Origin: Megasphaera sp. NM10
GTDB taxonomy: Bacteria > Bacillota > Negativicutes > Veillonellales > Megasphaeraceae
Direction: 5' to 3'
Assembly (NCBI RefSeq): GCF_000417505.1
Contig: NZ_APHY01000002.1
Location: forward strand, 1 to 63,661
Length of the DNA stretch: 63,661 nt
Part shown: positions 26,453-36,076 of the stretch, in pieces
Numbering within the stretch: the first letter of the stretch is position 1
How the letters are laid out: the number at the start of each line of letters is the position of its first letter
The notes under the pieces: generated by a model
Told to the model about the DNA's origin: nothing
Databases searched by the model: none
The model's input: the letters and a program-made list of their open reading frames with translations, nothing else
Position numbers and translations under genes: made by a program

Positions 26453-27733
26453 TTACAAATAACCGATAATCCGGAGCCAAGCATCGTGGTCGGACACGAT
26501 ATATTCCAAACCGACATAATCATCGACGCGATAGTGCAGGCCGACTTCGGAATCGTCATGCGTCAGGTCCCGGTCGTAGCGCAAGGTCCACCGCCCGCCT
26601 AAGGGCTGGCGCAGCCACAGGTGCTGGCTGTCGTCGAGGCTCTCGAACTGGTATCCCGCCTGTGTTCTGCCGGCAAAGCGGTAAAAGTAGCCGGGAATGA
26701 AATTCCAGTCCAGCGAAGACGGCATGAACTTGACGGCGCCGTAGATTTCGTGATGACTGCCGATCTTGCGGCCCAGATGGGCCATGAGGACCGTATCTTC
26801 GTCGCTGCTGTGGTCACGGGCGGCGTCGATATAGGCTCCGCCGCGGATGTCATAAAAAGCCGTCTTCGACGTAAGGTCGATGGTCGTATCCTCACCGAGC
26901 GACAAGGACGGCGTCACGTGAAGGCCGTAGTTCTTGACGACCCACTGACGCTGGACGTCTTCCTGCAAGGCTGCGGCGATGTCCCGCTCATGGCGCTTAA
27001 CGAAGGCGACAGGCAGGCCGTCCAGTCCGGCGTAGTCCCGTTCCAGATGGTTGCGGGCGCTGAGGAAGATGACCTTGGGCACATCATCGCCCTTGATGGC
27101 GACGCGGACGTTGCGCACGACAGGCAGCTTGGGCAGCATATAGACCGTGACGTCTGTCTCGGGCCCGCCGTGGATGACGATGTGCGGATAGAATTCCGGC
27201 ACCCGGTCTTCCAGTTCATTCTCCAGGACCGACTTGACGGCGCCGTTAGCCCAATCCAGGGCATCGACGGGCAGTCCCGTGAGCAGGCTCTCAGCCATAT
27301 CCCCGGCGTGTTCCAGGTCCTTATCGACCAGGGCCTGGCCCATCGCCGGCAGAGCGCCGTAGTCGATAACAAAGTGGACTTTGCGGATCGTATCGCCCCA
27401 GGGGCGGATGCGCACATCCAGGTCCGTCCGGCTGCCGGGATGGATGGCAAGGGATTCCACCGTATAGCCTATGAGGACGCGGTTGATGATATCGTTGACG
27501 GTTCGCTCGTATTCTTCATGACGGCTGACGATTTCCCCGCTGTCGTGGTTGAGGAATATGTGGTTCCCTACAGTTTGGATGCTGGCAGCAATGCGTTTCT
27601 CGACTAATGGCGGAATCGCCTCCTCTACGGAGGCGACATGGACCGTCACTTGGTCTACCGATGCTGCTGTAGCACTACTAAGACTAGCACAGACGGCAAA
27701 GACAGTCAATAAATAAGTGCGGATCTTCATCAT
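26453..27733 (-). CDS. Putative outer-membrane protein encoded next to bamA, unknown function
   Basis: I do not recognise a named family. The 426-residue protein has a signal peptide (about 1-23, cleavage near ATAA-SVDQ). The first 280 residues look soluble and mixed alpha/beta; the remainder is an alternating pattern of short beta strands (TAFYDIRGGAYIDAAR, HHEIYGAVKFMPS, FYRFAGRTQAGYQFES, RWTLRYDRDL, VGLHYRVDDYVGLEYIVSD) consistent with a small C-terminal barrel. The last residues are GYL rather than a terminal Phe. Its place, 18 bp after bamA and 21 bp before ompH, suggests a role in outer-membrane assembly. Confidence 0.6.
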   Translation of the reverse strand: MMKIRTYLLTVFAVCASLSSATAASVDQVTVHVASVEEAIPPLVEKRIAASIQTVGNHIFLNHDSGEIVSRHEEYERTVNDIINRVLIGYTVESLAIHPGSRTDLDVRIRPWGDTIRKVHFVIDYGALPAMGQALVDKDLEHAGDMAESLLTGLPVDALDWANGAVKSVLENELEDRVPEFYPHIVIHGGPETDVTVYMLPKLPVVRNVRVAIKGDDVPKVIFLSARNHLERDYAGLDGLPVAFVKRHERDIAAALQEDVQRQWVVKNYGLHVTPSLSLGEDTTIDLTSKTAFYDIRGGAYIDAARDHSSDEDTVLMAHLGRKIGSHHEIYGAVKFMPSSLDWNFIPGYFYRFAGRTQAGYQFESLDDSQHLWLRQPLGGRWTLRYDRDLTHDDSEVGLHYRVDDYVGLEYIVSDHDAWLRIIGYL

Positions 27734-27751
27734 CCACGACCTTTCATCGTC

Positions 27752-29974
27752 TTAGAACTTACCGCCAAAGCTGAAGTGGAACTTGCCGCCATCCTGGCCT
27801 ACGCCGTAATCCAGGCGGATAGGCCCGATCGGCGTGGTGATGCGGAAGCCGATACCACCGGAATAATGGAGTTTATTGTTTTCATGGTACCAGGGGATGT
27901 TTTCTACGCCACCCCAGGCATTGCCCACGTCGGTAAAGACGACGCCCTGGATCTTCTTGGCAATAGGATAGCGGTATTCGACGGTCGCTTCGTACATCTT
28001 GTTGCCGCGGAATTCATCGTCTTCATAGCCGCGCAGGTTGTCGGCACCGCCGAGGGTGAACAGGTCGTTGTAGGGCATATCACCGGTGGCGATACCACCC
28101 ATGAGGCGGACGGCGATGACGTGGGCCCGGCCAACTTTATAGTACAGGCGGTTTTCGGCGATGAATTTGAAGTAGTCGAAGTCGCCGCCCATGCCGTGGC
28201 CAGCCCAGGTGCCCGTAAAGGACAGGCGCTTGCCTTTCGTCGGGTCGTAGACGTTGTCGCGGTTATCGAAGACGTGGGACCAGGTCAGGCTATTGGTGCG
28301 GCCGAAGTTCTTACCCAAGTAATCCATTCCCGCAAAATCATATCCTTTATTATCAGGGTCTTTTGCATCGTTTCTATAGTTAAACCCGCTATCGTGATCG
28401 GTGTATTTCGTCCGCTTTGTTTCCAAAGTGACGTAGTCGCTGACGTATTCGCTGCGGACACGGCCGTACGTGACGTTGAAGCCATTGGTCCGGCGGTCAT
28501 ATTCAGCGACGGAATTGCCCTTTTCATCATAATCGTCGTATTCCGATTCGCGGTCGAAGATGCTGAAGCCGATGGAGTCGCCGGCATCGTTGAGGTACGG
28601 ATGGGTATACGAGAAGATGTAGTTCTTGTTGCTATCCGTGTTGCCGCCGAATTCCCAGCTGATATTGGCCTTATCGCCTGTACCACGCAGGTTCGTTTCA
28701 GCCAGGCCGAGGATGCCGACCAGGCCGTCGGAGTCAGAGTAACCGGCACCGATGGTGACCGAACCGGTCTTCTGTTCGGTGACGTCGATTTCAACGATGA
28801 CGTCTTTGGGATTGCGCTGGCCCGGCAGGAGGCGGACGTTGACGTCTTCAAAATAGCCCGTGTTGTAAACACGTTGGATACTGCGGCTGGCAGCGTTCTT
28901 GTTGAAGATATCGCCCTTCTTCATGCGCAGTTCACGCATGATGACCTTATTCTTGGTCTTGGTATTGCCGCGGAGATTGATATTTTCGATGCGCGGTTCA
29001 GAAATGGCAATGTGCAAAACGCCTTCGTCGTCGAGGCGGACATCGGAGACGCGGCTCATCATATAACCGGCATTGGCAAAGGCCGTGTTGATATTGGCTA
29101 CGTCGTGGCTGACGACGGCGGTGTTGAGCGTCGTGCCCGGCGTCGTGGCGACGAGTTTCATCAAATCACCTGTACTGAGGGATTCGTTGCCGACGATGTC
29201 GATTTTCTTGACGACCGGATTCATCTGGACCGTATAGTTCAGGGAAACGCCTTCCGGTACAGTCGTAAAGGACGGCTTGACCGTCGAGAACAGGCCCGTC
29301 GCCCCGATGACGTTGAGGTCGTGACGGATGTAGTCCATGTTGACGGCATCGCCGACGCGCATGGCCAGCTGCGGTAGGAGTTTCTGTTCAATCTGGGCTT
29401 CCGGTACGGGGCCGACCGTAACGGAAGTGGCTACCTTGTCGACATAGGGTTTCAAGTCGGCATCGGTAACGGCTTCCCCATAAGGCAGGACCACGTCCTG
29501 GCCGGCCTGGATGACGGCCAGGGGATAGCCGGGGATGGACGTATCAAACTGCATGTCGCTGGTACCGCTCATGTAGCTGACTTTGTCGCCCGTAATCTGC
29601 GGCGTCGTATCGACAGGAGCCGGGTTGAGGATTTCATTTTCCTTGTGGACGGCTTCTGCTGTTTCCTGCTGAACTGCAGCCGGACTCTTACCAGCCGCAA
29701 TGGCGGCCAGTTCTTCTGCCGTTTCATAGCCCGTCAGGCCCGATTTAGCCGCTTTCATGGCATCGGCTGTCGTTTCATCATTGGGCGAGGTTACGACCGT
29801 ATTGACAGCTGTTTTCTGGTCATCCGCCGGAGCAGCTGCCGAGCCAGATGTAACCGTCTGGCTGCCCGACGACTCATAACCTGTTGCCGCTGTCGTATCA
29901 TCAGCCCAAACAGGGCACGTCATCATCGCACTGGTTACCATCAGGGCGAGAAGTTTTTTCTTCCGCATATTCAT
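27752..29974 (-). CDS. bamA: Outer membrane protein assembly factor BamA (Omp85)
   Basis: BamA inserts beta-barrel proteins into the outer membrane. The 740-residue protein has a signal peptide ending near PVWA, an acidic/Thr-rich linker to about 185, POTRA domains from about 200 to 430 (VVKKIDIVGNESLSTGDLMKLV and IENINLRGNTKTKNKVIMREL are two POTRA starts), and a 16-strand barrel with a region resembling the conserved loop 6 (YEDDEFRGNKMYEATVEYRYPI follows it). The final residue is Phe in FSFGGKF, the standard outer-membrane signature. The start follows GGAGG. Confidence 0.95.
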   Translation of the reverse strand: MNMRKKKLLALMVTSAMMTCPVWADDTTAATGYESSGSQTVTSGSAAAPADDQKTAVNTVVTSPNDETTADAMKAAKSGLTGYETAEELAAIAAGKSPAAVQQETAEAVHKENEILNPAPVDTTPQITGDKVSYMSGTSDMQFDTSIPGYPLAVIQAGQDVVLPYGEAVTDADLKPYVDKVATSVTVGPVPEAQIEQKLLPQLAMRVGDAVNMDYIRHDLNVIGATGLFSTVKPSFTTVPEGVSLNYTVQMNPVVKKIDIVGNESLSTGDLMKLVATTPGTTLNTAVVSHDVANINTAFANAGYMMSRVSDVRLDDEGVLHIAISEPRIENINLRGNTKTKNKVIMRELRMKKGDIFNKNAASRSIQRVYNTGYFEDVNVRLLPGQRNPKDVIVEIDVTEQKTGSVTIGAGYSDSDGLVGILGLAETNLRGTGDKANISWEFGGNTDSNKNYIFSYTHPYLNDAGDSIGFSIFDRESEYDDYDEKGNSVAEYDRRTNGFNVTYGRVRSEYVSDYVTLETKRTKYTDHDSGFNYRNDAKDPDNKGYDFAGMDYLGKNFGRTNSLTWSHVFDNRDNVYDPTKGKRLSFTGTWAGHGMGGDFDYFKFIAENRLYYKVGRAHVIAVRLMGGIATGDMPYNDLFTLGGADNLRGYEDDEFRGNKMYEATVEYRYPIAKKIQGVVFTDVGNAWGGVENIPWYHENNKLHYSGGIGFRITTPIGPIRLDYGVGQDGGKFHFSFGGKF

Positions 29975-29990
29975 AAAAATCCTCCATTAT

Positions 29991-30590
29991 CTATTTCGTA
30001 ATACCTGTACCGCGCAAGGTATGACGTGCTTCTTGTACAGTAGCTTGTATCTGGCGGTCCGACAAGACTGCCTTCCTTGCCACCCGTACCGGAGCCGCTG
30101 CTGGCGGTTCCGGTACGGCTGCAGCCGTCGCGGCTGGCTGCACAGGCGGTTCGTCTCCGGCAGGAGCTGCTGGCGGCGCAGATGCTGCCACCGGTGCTGG
30201 TCCTTCCTGGACAGGGGGCTGCACGCTGCCTGCCGGGACCGGCTCGGCCACAGGCGCAGCCGTATCCACCGGGTCCCGGTCCGCTTCATTCCCTGCCGCC
30301 GTCTCCTGGACGACGGCCTCGACGGCCGGTGGCCGTTCTTCCGGCCCGGTCAGGCGGAAGGCATACCAGCCGCCCAGCGCCAGGAAGAAGGACGTGACCA
30401 TGGCACCGGCCCGCAGCCAGTTCCTGCTGACTGGATGGTGTTTGCGCAAATTCTTCATTTCCGCTTCGGCCAGCATCAGATTGAGTTCGCCCTTGATATC
30501 GGACTCTTCATCAAACGAGGCTTCGGCCTTTTCCAGCCAGGACCGGACGGCCCGGACCCGGTGAACTGTATCGCGTTGGGAATGTTTCAT
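29991..30590 (-). CDS. Single-pass membrane protein between sigma factor and bamA (candidate anti-sigma factor)
   Basis: The family is not recognised. The 199 residues divide into a charged helical N-terminal part (1-60, RVRAVRSWLEKAEASFDEES and LNLMLAEAEMKNLRKHH), one membrane helix (about 62-82, AGAMVTSFFLALGGWYAF), and a Pro/Ala/Val-rich low-complexity outer part, with a short basic C-terminus (RKAVLSDRQIQATVQEARHTL). This topology and its position directly after a sigma-70 family gene are what a membrane-bound anti-sigma factor looks like, but no ZAS or RseA motif is visible. A TonB-like or envelope-tether role is an alternative. Start behind GGAGAAGG. Confidence 0.5.
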   Translation of the reverse strand: MKHSQRDTVHRVRAVRSWLEKAEASFDEESDIKGELNLMLAEAEMKNLRKHHPVSRNWLRAGAMVTSFFLALGGWYAFRLTGPEERPPAVEAVVQETAAGNEADRDPVDTAAPVAEPVPAGSVQPPVQEGPAPVAASAPPAAPAGDEPPVQPAATAAAVPEPPAAAPVRVARKAVLSDRQIQATVQEARHTLRGTGITK

Positions 30591-30758
30591 ACAGCCTTCT
30601 CCTTTCTGCCTAGACGAATACTCTTATAAAATCGGCAAAGGCCGTATGAATTTATACCGGCAAAAAGGCGCAAAAACATGCCATAATCTATATTTTACAG
30701 CATTTTTCGATTATTTTCACCTAAAAACGGGTCAATTTTAAGAAAATGTAAAAAAATT

Positions 30759-31393
30759 TTAGTGGCGGCTCTCATGGATGAACCGGCTGAGCATGCCGCG
30801 CACGCGGCGGATGCCCCGTTTCTGCAGGCGGTAGACGTAAGGCAGGCTGACGTCCAGGCTCTTGGCCAGGTGCTTCTGCTCCACGTCGTTCAGGTACACG
30901 CCTTCGACGACGGCCTGTTCCTTTTCGGGCAGCCTTTTCAAGACGTGGCCGACCTTTTCCAGCAACAGCTGGCGGCTCGTGGCTTCGACAGGGTCCTGGC
31001 GCTCATCGCAGAGCGTATCCTGCAACGTCACGCCCCGTTCATCCGGTTCGTCAAGGGATACGGCGCTGACGGCGCCTTCGCGCTTCAGATAGTCCAGGAT
31101 GGCCCCGCGGATGCGGTGGACGGCAAAGAGCGGGAAGGCCACGCCACGGCGGTAATCATAGCGTTCCACGGCTTCGATGAGGCCCAGTGTCCCTTCCTGC
31201 AGGGCGTCGACAGGATGTCGCGATGGATGTGCCAGCGCATGGCCTCTTTGAAGACCAAGGGCTGGTACTGCTCGATGAGGCGGCTGCGGGCCTCCAGATT
31301 CCCCTCGTCCTTATAGGCCTGCCACAGGGCCCGTTCTTCGTCGGGCTGGAGCAGGGTGATGTGCTGTAGTTCTTTCAGATAATCGTCTAACAT
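30759..31393 (-). CDS. Sigma-70 family RNA polymerase sigma factor within the outer-membrane cluster (frameshifted)
   Basis: The start [32 protein letters not shown] leads into region 2 ([20 protein letters not shown]). The frame is lost near 31206-31213; a single missing base restores [22 protein letters not shown] and [17 protein letters not shown], the rest of region 2. Region 4 ([40 protein letters not shown]) is a clear DNA-binding helix-turn-helix. Region 3 is short or absent. At about 211 residues it resembles alternative factors of the FliA/sporulation type. It lies between tamB and a membrane protein upstream of bamA, and may control envelope genes; that is inference. Confidence 0.8.
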
Positions 31394-31409
31394 GGCCTTT
31401 CACCACCTT

Positions 31410-31635
31410 TTCATTCAAATGGAATTCACACATATATAGGGACGGGCGCCCCACGTGGGCGCCCCTACAAAGGCAATGGCGTATCCACACATATACAGGG
31501 ATGGGCCTGTGTCCCATCTGTAGGGGCTTGCACGTGGCAAGCCCGCTTCAGGACATGTTTCCTTCCCGTTATTCCTGTATGTATGGCGTCCTGCCATCAA
31601 TCCCCGGATGCAACGGCATGACCCCATATACGGAA
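31410..31635. repeat. Intergenic repeat block with two 'cacgtg' palindromes after tamB
   Basis: Two palindromic modules (31443-31466 with arms of the gggcgcc type; 31520-31546 with arms of the gggcttgc type) lie in opposite orientation, each next to a short direct repeat (cacacatatayaggga). The block starts at the tamB stop codon and reaches the sigma-factor ribosome site. No terminator or gene was found, so the block may be transcribed between the two genes. Confidence 0.65.
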
Positions 31636-34600
31636 TCAAAACGAATACTTATAGACACCGCCGATGAAACTGTCGTCGTCGGACGTCCAGGCGTTGACGC
31701 TGAACTTGCTGCCCAGGTCATACATGAAGCCGAAGCGGTCGTCGCCGTGGTTGATGCCGAAGGCCGCCGTGACCATGAAGTCGTTGAACAGGTATTTCCC
31801 CATTTCAATGTTGTAATAGTTGCGGCCCACATCGGTATTCTTATCATTGAGGTTCAGCGAGCCGTTGGTGACGGTGAGCATATCCAGAGACAAGGCCTTT
31901 TCCAGGCTCTGTGTAAGGCCCAGGCTGTTCAGGGTCATGCGGATGCCCGATCCGAGGAGGCTGTCCATATCTTCCTCGCTGAGGGAGCTCTGGGGGCGGC
32001 CGCCGCTGTTGCGCAGGGTAATGAGCGATACGATCTGCTGCTTCGTCAGGGGCGGGTCGGAGCGGAGCATGAGGTCCATGTTGTCCGCCTGACCGCGCAG
32101 GGTCAGCATGACATTGTACTGGCCGACGCGGCTGAAGCCTTCAGCGTCGACATAGGGCAGGAAGGAATCATACCGTGAGAAATCGGCCTTAGCCTTGGTC
32201 ACGCGGAAATTGGTGTCCAAATAATGGACGGTCCCCCGCGTCGCTTCAAAGCGGCCCGACGGATGGGGATGATTGAGGTTGCCCTGGAAGGTGACCGATC
32301 CATTGACCATCAAGTCGTACAGAGCCAGATTGTACAGACGGACCTTGTTGCCCAGGGTCAGGGTGAAATCCAGGTCCAAATCGGGCCCTTCACTGCTGCT
32401 GGCCAGAGCCAGGGGAATGTCGACAGTCGTATTGTCGACCTGCATGAGGCCGCTCACTTTAGGCCGCCCGTCGCCAGGCGTGACGTTGACATAGCCCGTG
32501 ATGGGACCGTCGTAATAGGGGCAGTTCAGATAGAGGCCGGAAAAATCAGCCGCCAGGGAATACGAATCTAAGCTGCGGCCACTCCAGGCGGCTTTGCCGT
32601 CAAGGCTGATGCTGCCGGGATTCTTCTTCCCTTTCTTATCCATAGTACCGCTGCCGCTGAGGACGGCCGAACGGCCTTTGAAGGCCAGGTCAGCATTGAT
32701 GTTGGCCAGGGGATAAGCCGTGTCCTTGAACTTGATGGTGCCGTTCTTGACGGCAATATCGCCGTTGACCGTCGGTGCATCCAGGGTTCCGCCGATTTTG
32801 ACGGCCCCCTGGATGGGACCGTCGGCTTCGGTGACGTAAGGCGTCAGGAAAGTCAGGACATCGAGGCCGGCGTTATCGAGCTGCAGCGAAAGGTCCATGG
32901 ATTCGCCGGTCTTGCCGCCAGACAAGGCGCTGACGGGAATGGTACCGTGTGCGCTGACCTTATAGGGGTCGCGGCTGCCGCTGGCCTGCTGCAAAGTAAT
33001 CAGGCCGTTGCGGATGTTGAACAGGGCATAAGCGCCCGTAAAGGAAATGCCGTTGGCCGTGCCGCTTCCCAGCTGGGCCGATACGTCGGCCTGGAGGTCA
33101 TCGCCTGTACCGCTCAGGTCAGCGGCAAAGTCGATAGGCGCATCGACGACGAAGTCTTTATGTCCCAAAACGTCGGTCAGGGCCTTGGCCGGGAACTGCT
33201 TGGCAGCGACGGACAATTTCACCGGACCGTGCAGGGCATACGTCCCCTGGGCAGCCAGGACGCCGCTGCCGATGTTCAGGGCCATCTTGTTGATGGTGAC
33301 GACGCCATTTTCCATCTGGACGTCGATGTCAGCCGGTTCGACGGCCTGGCCGCCGAAAGAAGTGTCACTGATGGTCCCCTTCATGGAGACCGTCGGGTTG
33401 TCACCTGTGCCGCTGATGTCGACCTGGCCATTCAGCTTGCCGGCAATATCCTGTACTGGCAGGGCCGCGACCTTGAGCAGACCGGCAATGTCGCCGTTGA
33501 CGACCGTCGCCTGGCCCCGCAGGAGAGACGATTTCGTATTATACAATAAATTGCCGTCATACGTCCCGCCGAGCTGGGCGAAATGGAGGTCCGTCAGGCG
33601 CAGCATATTGTCATAATAGGCAAAATCGCCGTGGATATTGTTCAGGGCCATGTGGTTGATGACCAGATTGGCCGCCGTCAGTGAACCGGCTGCCGTCGGA
33701 TTGTCCAGGCTGCCGCCGATATGGGCCTGGACGTCGAAAGATCCGCTGCGCGGCGTCTTGTTCTGCGGTACCAGGTGGGAAATATCGACGTTCTTCCCGA
33801 TCAAATCGAGATTGAGCGTATCGCCGATGGAACCGGACAGGGCCAGGGATGCCGTGTAAGAAGAAATATCGCCATTCGAGAGATAGACTGTCCCATTATC
33901 CAGGCGGTAATCGGCGCTGACATTCTTATAGAGGTAGCCTGCATAGGATCCGCTGGTCAGGCGGAACGAGCCGGAAGCCGTCGGATTATCCAGGCTGCCG
34001 CTGAGGGTAATCGTATTATCGGCCCAGCCAGTGAGCGGCAGGTCTGCCTTGCCGATAGCCGGCAGGAGCTGTTCGATGCGCATATGCGCCGTCGTCAGCG
34101 ATGCCTGTATCGTCCGGGCATCCAGGTCCGCCTGGCCGTGCAGGGTGTGGGTCCCATCACCGCGGCGCCAGTAGAGGGCCGGGATTTCGATGCGGCTGCC
34201 CTGTCCCCGGGCCGTCCCGTCGATGCTGTCGAAGGGGACGCCCTTGATCTGGCCGCTGCGGGCATTAAAGGCCACATCCCACTGCTGCCCGTCGATGTGG
34301 CCGGACAAATCGGCCGTCCCATCCATGGGAAGGGACACGAAAGGCGAAGCGGCGTCGAGGGGCAGGTCATGGCCGGTAAAGGACAGGTGCGGCGTCTGGC
34401 TGTCCACTTCATAAGAACCGCTGACGTCGATACTTCCTCCTGCCAGGTCAGCATGACCGCTGCGCAAGGTCATGACGCGGCCGTCATAGGCCACATCGCC
34501 GGCTGCCGAGTCGACAGTCAGGCCATTATAAGACAGGTCCCCTGCCGTCACGTGGCCTGTCGCCATAATCGAGTTATCCTTACTGTTGCCGGCTGCGTGG

Positions 34601-35922
34601 AGCGACGCCGACAGACTCCCCATGACGGCCACAGGCACGCCGGGCACGGCCGAGAGGTCCAGTCCGTCTACGTCGGCATCGGCTTCATAGGCACCGCTCT
34701 GGATGTCATAGACGCCCTTCCCGCTCAGGGAAGCGCCATAGGCCTGGGCCGTCAGTGAATCGATATCGAGCCGGTTCTGACTGTAAATCAAATCTGCCTG
34801 GGCTTTATCGACGGTATAGCCGTTATAAGTCATATCGTGCAGAGACGCTGTACCGCGGGCATTCACGTCCTGTGCCGTCCCCCAGACCGTCCCTTTGAAA
34901 CCGGCTGTCCCGCTGATAGCAACGGGCAGATAATCGGCAAAGGCCGTCACGTCGGCTCCCTGAACGTCGACGTTCAGGTTGAATACCGGCGTGTCGCCGT
35001 TGGTTACAATAGTCCCGCCGACGCGGAAGTCCTGGCCGTTGACACGGCCTTCGACGTCCGATAAGGTAATATCTTTGCTCGTCAGGGCCGCATGGCCTTT
35101 CAGGCCGTCTACCTCGAGGCCCTGGACGGTGACGTGGCCGTCAGATACGTCGGCCTGGCCGGACAGGAAAAAGCCGTTGTGGCTGTCCGCGACGCGTACT
35201 TTGACGTTTTCGACGGTCCCGCTGCGGATGACGACATCGGCCGACGACGGGATGAATGACGACGCATAAGTCCCGTTGACGGCGTCGGCGCTGACGGTGA
35301 AATCATACTGGCGGTTCGAGGCATACCTTCCGTGAGCCGTCACCTTTTGCCCATCGACGGTCATGGACGCATCGATGGCCAGCGACGGATAGTCGGCAAA
35401 GGCCACGCTGCCGTTGACATTTTCTCCGGTGACGACCGTGCTGTCCGGTAATTGGGCGTCGATAGTCCCGTTGTGAACATTGATGGCCCCGCGGAAACCG
35501 GCATCGGTCGTACCCTGATTCTTCTTGATGAGCGACGCCACATTCCACGTGCCATCGTCTTCATTCTGCCAAAGATGCAGGACGGGGTCGTCGACATCGG
35601 CCGTATCCAGGGCCTGCAGGATTTCGCCCTGCCTTAGAGCCGTCATGATCTTGCCGGGATTGACATAGACCCGGACGGCATCGCCTTCGATGACGACCCG
35701 CCCTTGTGCATCTTTAATGACTGGCTTGGCCATGACCAGCTGGCCGTTCAGGGATATATCCAGTGAAGAAAACGACAAGGTCCCGTTCAATTTACTGTTT
35801 GCAGTTGTCGTAATCGCCTGGCCAGCCATCTGGGTCAGAGCCGGTTTTTCCATCCACAGGGCAATCCCTGCTGACAGGAAAAAGGCCGTGACGCCACAGG
35901 CAGCCATCCATTTTTTCTTCAT
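31636..35922 (-). CDS. tamB: Translocation and assembly module protein TamB (DUF490)
   Basis: TamB-like proteins are very long beta-taco proteins spanning the periplasm and moving phospholipid toward, or helping assembly of, the outer membrane. This copy of about 1428 residues starts with one membrane helix (CGVTAFFLSAGIALWM), continues as repetitive beta-strand segments rich in SGSL/GTAS/NPTASG motifs, and ends with the conserved C-terminal block (SDPPLTKQQIVSLITLRNSGG, and a final Phe in GVYKYSF). MKKKW at 35922 was taken as start because GGAG lies eight bases upstream; an earlier in-frame ATG lacks a site. It follows tolC and its terminator. Confidence 0.92.
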   Translation of the reverse strand: MKKKWMAACGVTAFFLSAGIALWMEKPALTQMAGQAITTTANSKLNGTLSFSSLDISLNGQLVMAKPVIKDAQGRVVIEGDAVRVYVNPGKIMTALRQGEILQALDTADVDDPVLHLWQNEDDGTWNVASLIKKNQGTTDAGFRGAINVHNGTIDAQLPDSTVVTGENVNGSVAFADYPSLAIDASMTVDGQKVTAHGRYASNRQYDFTVSADAVNGTYASSFIPSSADVVIRSGTVENVKVRVADSHNGFFLSGQADVSDGHVTVQGLEVDGLKGHAALTSKDITLSDVEGRVNGQDFRVGGTIVTNGDTPVFNLNVDVQGADVTAFADYLPVAISGTAGFKGTVWGTAQDVNARGTASLHDMTYNGYTVDKAQADLIYSQNRLDIDSLTAQAYGASLSGKGVYDIQSGAYEADADVDGLDLSAVPGVPVAVMGSLSASLHAAGNSKDNSIMATGHVTAGDLSYNGLTVDSAAGDVAYDGRVMTLRSGHADLAGGSIDVSGSYEVDSQTPHLSFTGHDLPLDAASPFVSLPMDGTADLSGHIDGQQWDVAFNARSGQIKGVPFDSIDGTARGQGSRIEIPALYWRRGDGTHTLHGQADLDARTIQASLTTAHMRIEQLLPAIGKADLPLTGWADNTITLSGSLDNPTASGSFRLTSGSYAGYLYKNVSADYRLDNGTVYLSNGDISSYTASLALSGSIGDTLNLDLIGKNVDISHLVPQNKTPRSGSFDVQAHIGGSLDNPTAAGSLTAANLVINHMALNNIHGDFAYYDNMLRLTDLHFAQLGGTYDGNLLYNTKSSLLRGQATVVNGDIAGLLKVAALPVQDIAGKLNGQVDISGTGDNPTVSMKGTISDTSFGGQAVEPADIDVQMENGVVTINKMALNIGSGVLAAQGTYALHGPVKLSVAAKQFPAKALTDVLGHKDFVVDAPIDFAADLSGTGDDLQADVSAQLGSGTANGISFTGAYALFNIRNGLITLQQASGSRDPYKVSAHGTIPVSALSGGKTGESMDLSLQLDNAGLDVLTFLTPYVTEADGPIQGAVKIGGTLDAPTVNGDIAVKNGTIKFKDTAYPLANINADLAFKGRSAVLSGSGTMDKKGKKNPGSISLDGKAAWSGRSLDSYSLAADFSGLYLNCPYYDGPITGYVNVTPGDGRPKVSGLMQVDNTTVDIPLALASSSEGPDLDLDFTLTLGNKVRLYNLALYDLMVNGSVTFQGNLNHPHPSGRFEATRGTVHYLDTNFRVTKAKADFSRYDSFLPYVDAEGFSRVGQYNVMLTLRGQADNMDLMLRSDPPLTKQQIVSLITLRNSGGRPQSSLSEEDMDSLLGSGIRMTLNSLGLTQSLEKALSLDMLTVTNGSLNLNDKNTDVGRNYYNIEMGKYLFNDFMVTAAFGINHGDDRFGFMYDLGSKFSVNAWTSDDDSFIGGVYKYSF

Positions 35923-35939
35923 AATCGAGCTCCGCATAC

Positions 35940-35977
35940 AAAAAAAGAGAGAATTGCACGTTACAATTCTCTCTTTA
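35940..35977 (-). terminator. Intrinsic terminator after tolC
   Basis: A 13-bp stem (aaagagagaattg/caattctctcttt) with loop cacgtta is followed by T-rich sequence on both sides. It lies between tolC and tamB only about 20 bp before tamB, so either tamB depends on read-through or its promoter lies inside this region. Confidence 0.8.
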
Positions 35978-36076
35978 TTTTACCTATGGAGTTGAGGAAA
36001 ATCAAGAAATAGATGACAAATAGGATATTTCCCTTGTAAATTGTTAAAAACCTGTCATCATCTCTTTAAGCCCTGT

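Noticed and set aside
31410-31635. Short open frames in the block after tamB
   Set aside because: They consist of the palindromic repeat modules read as codons; similar peptides would arise from every copy.
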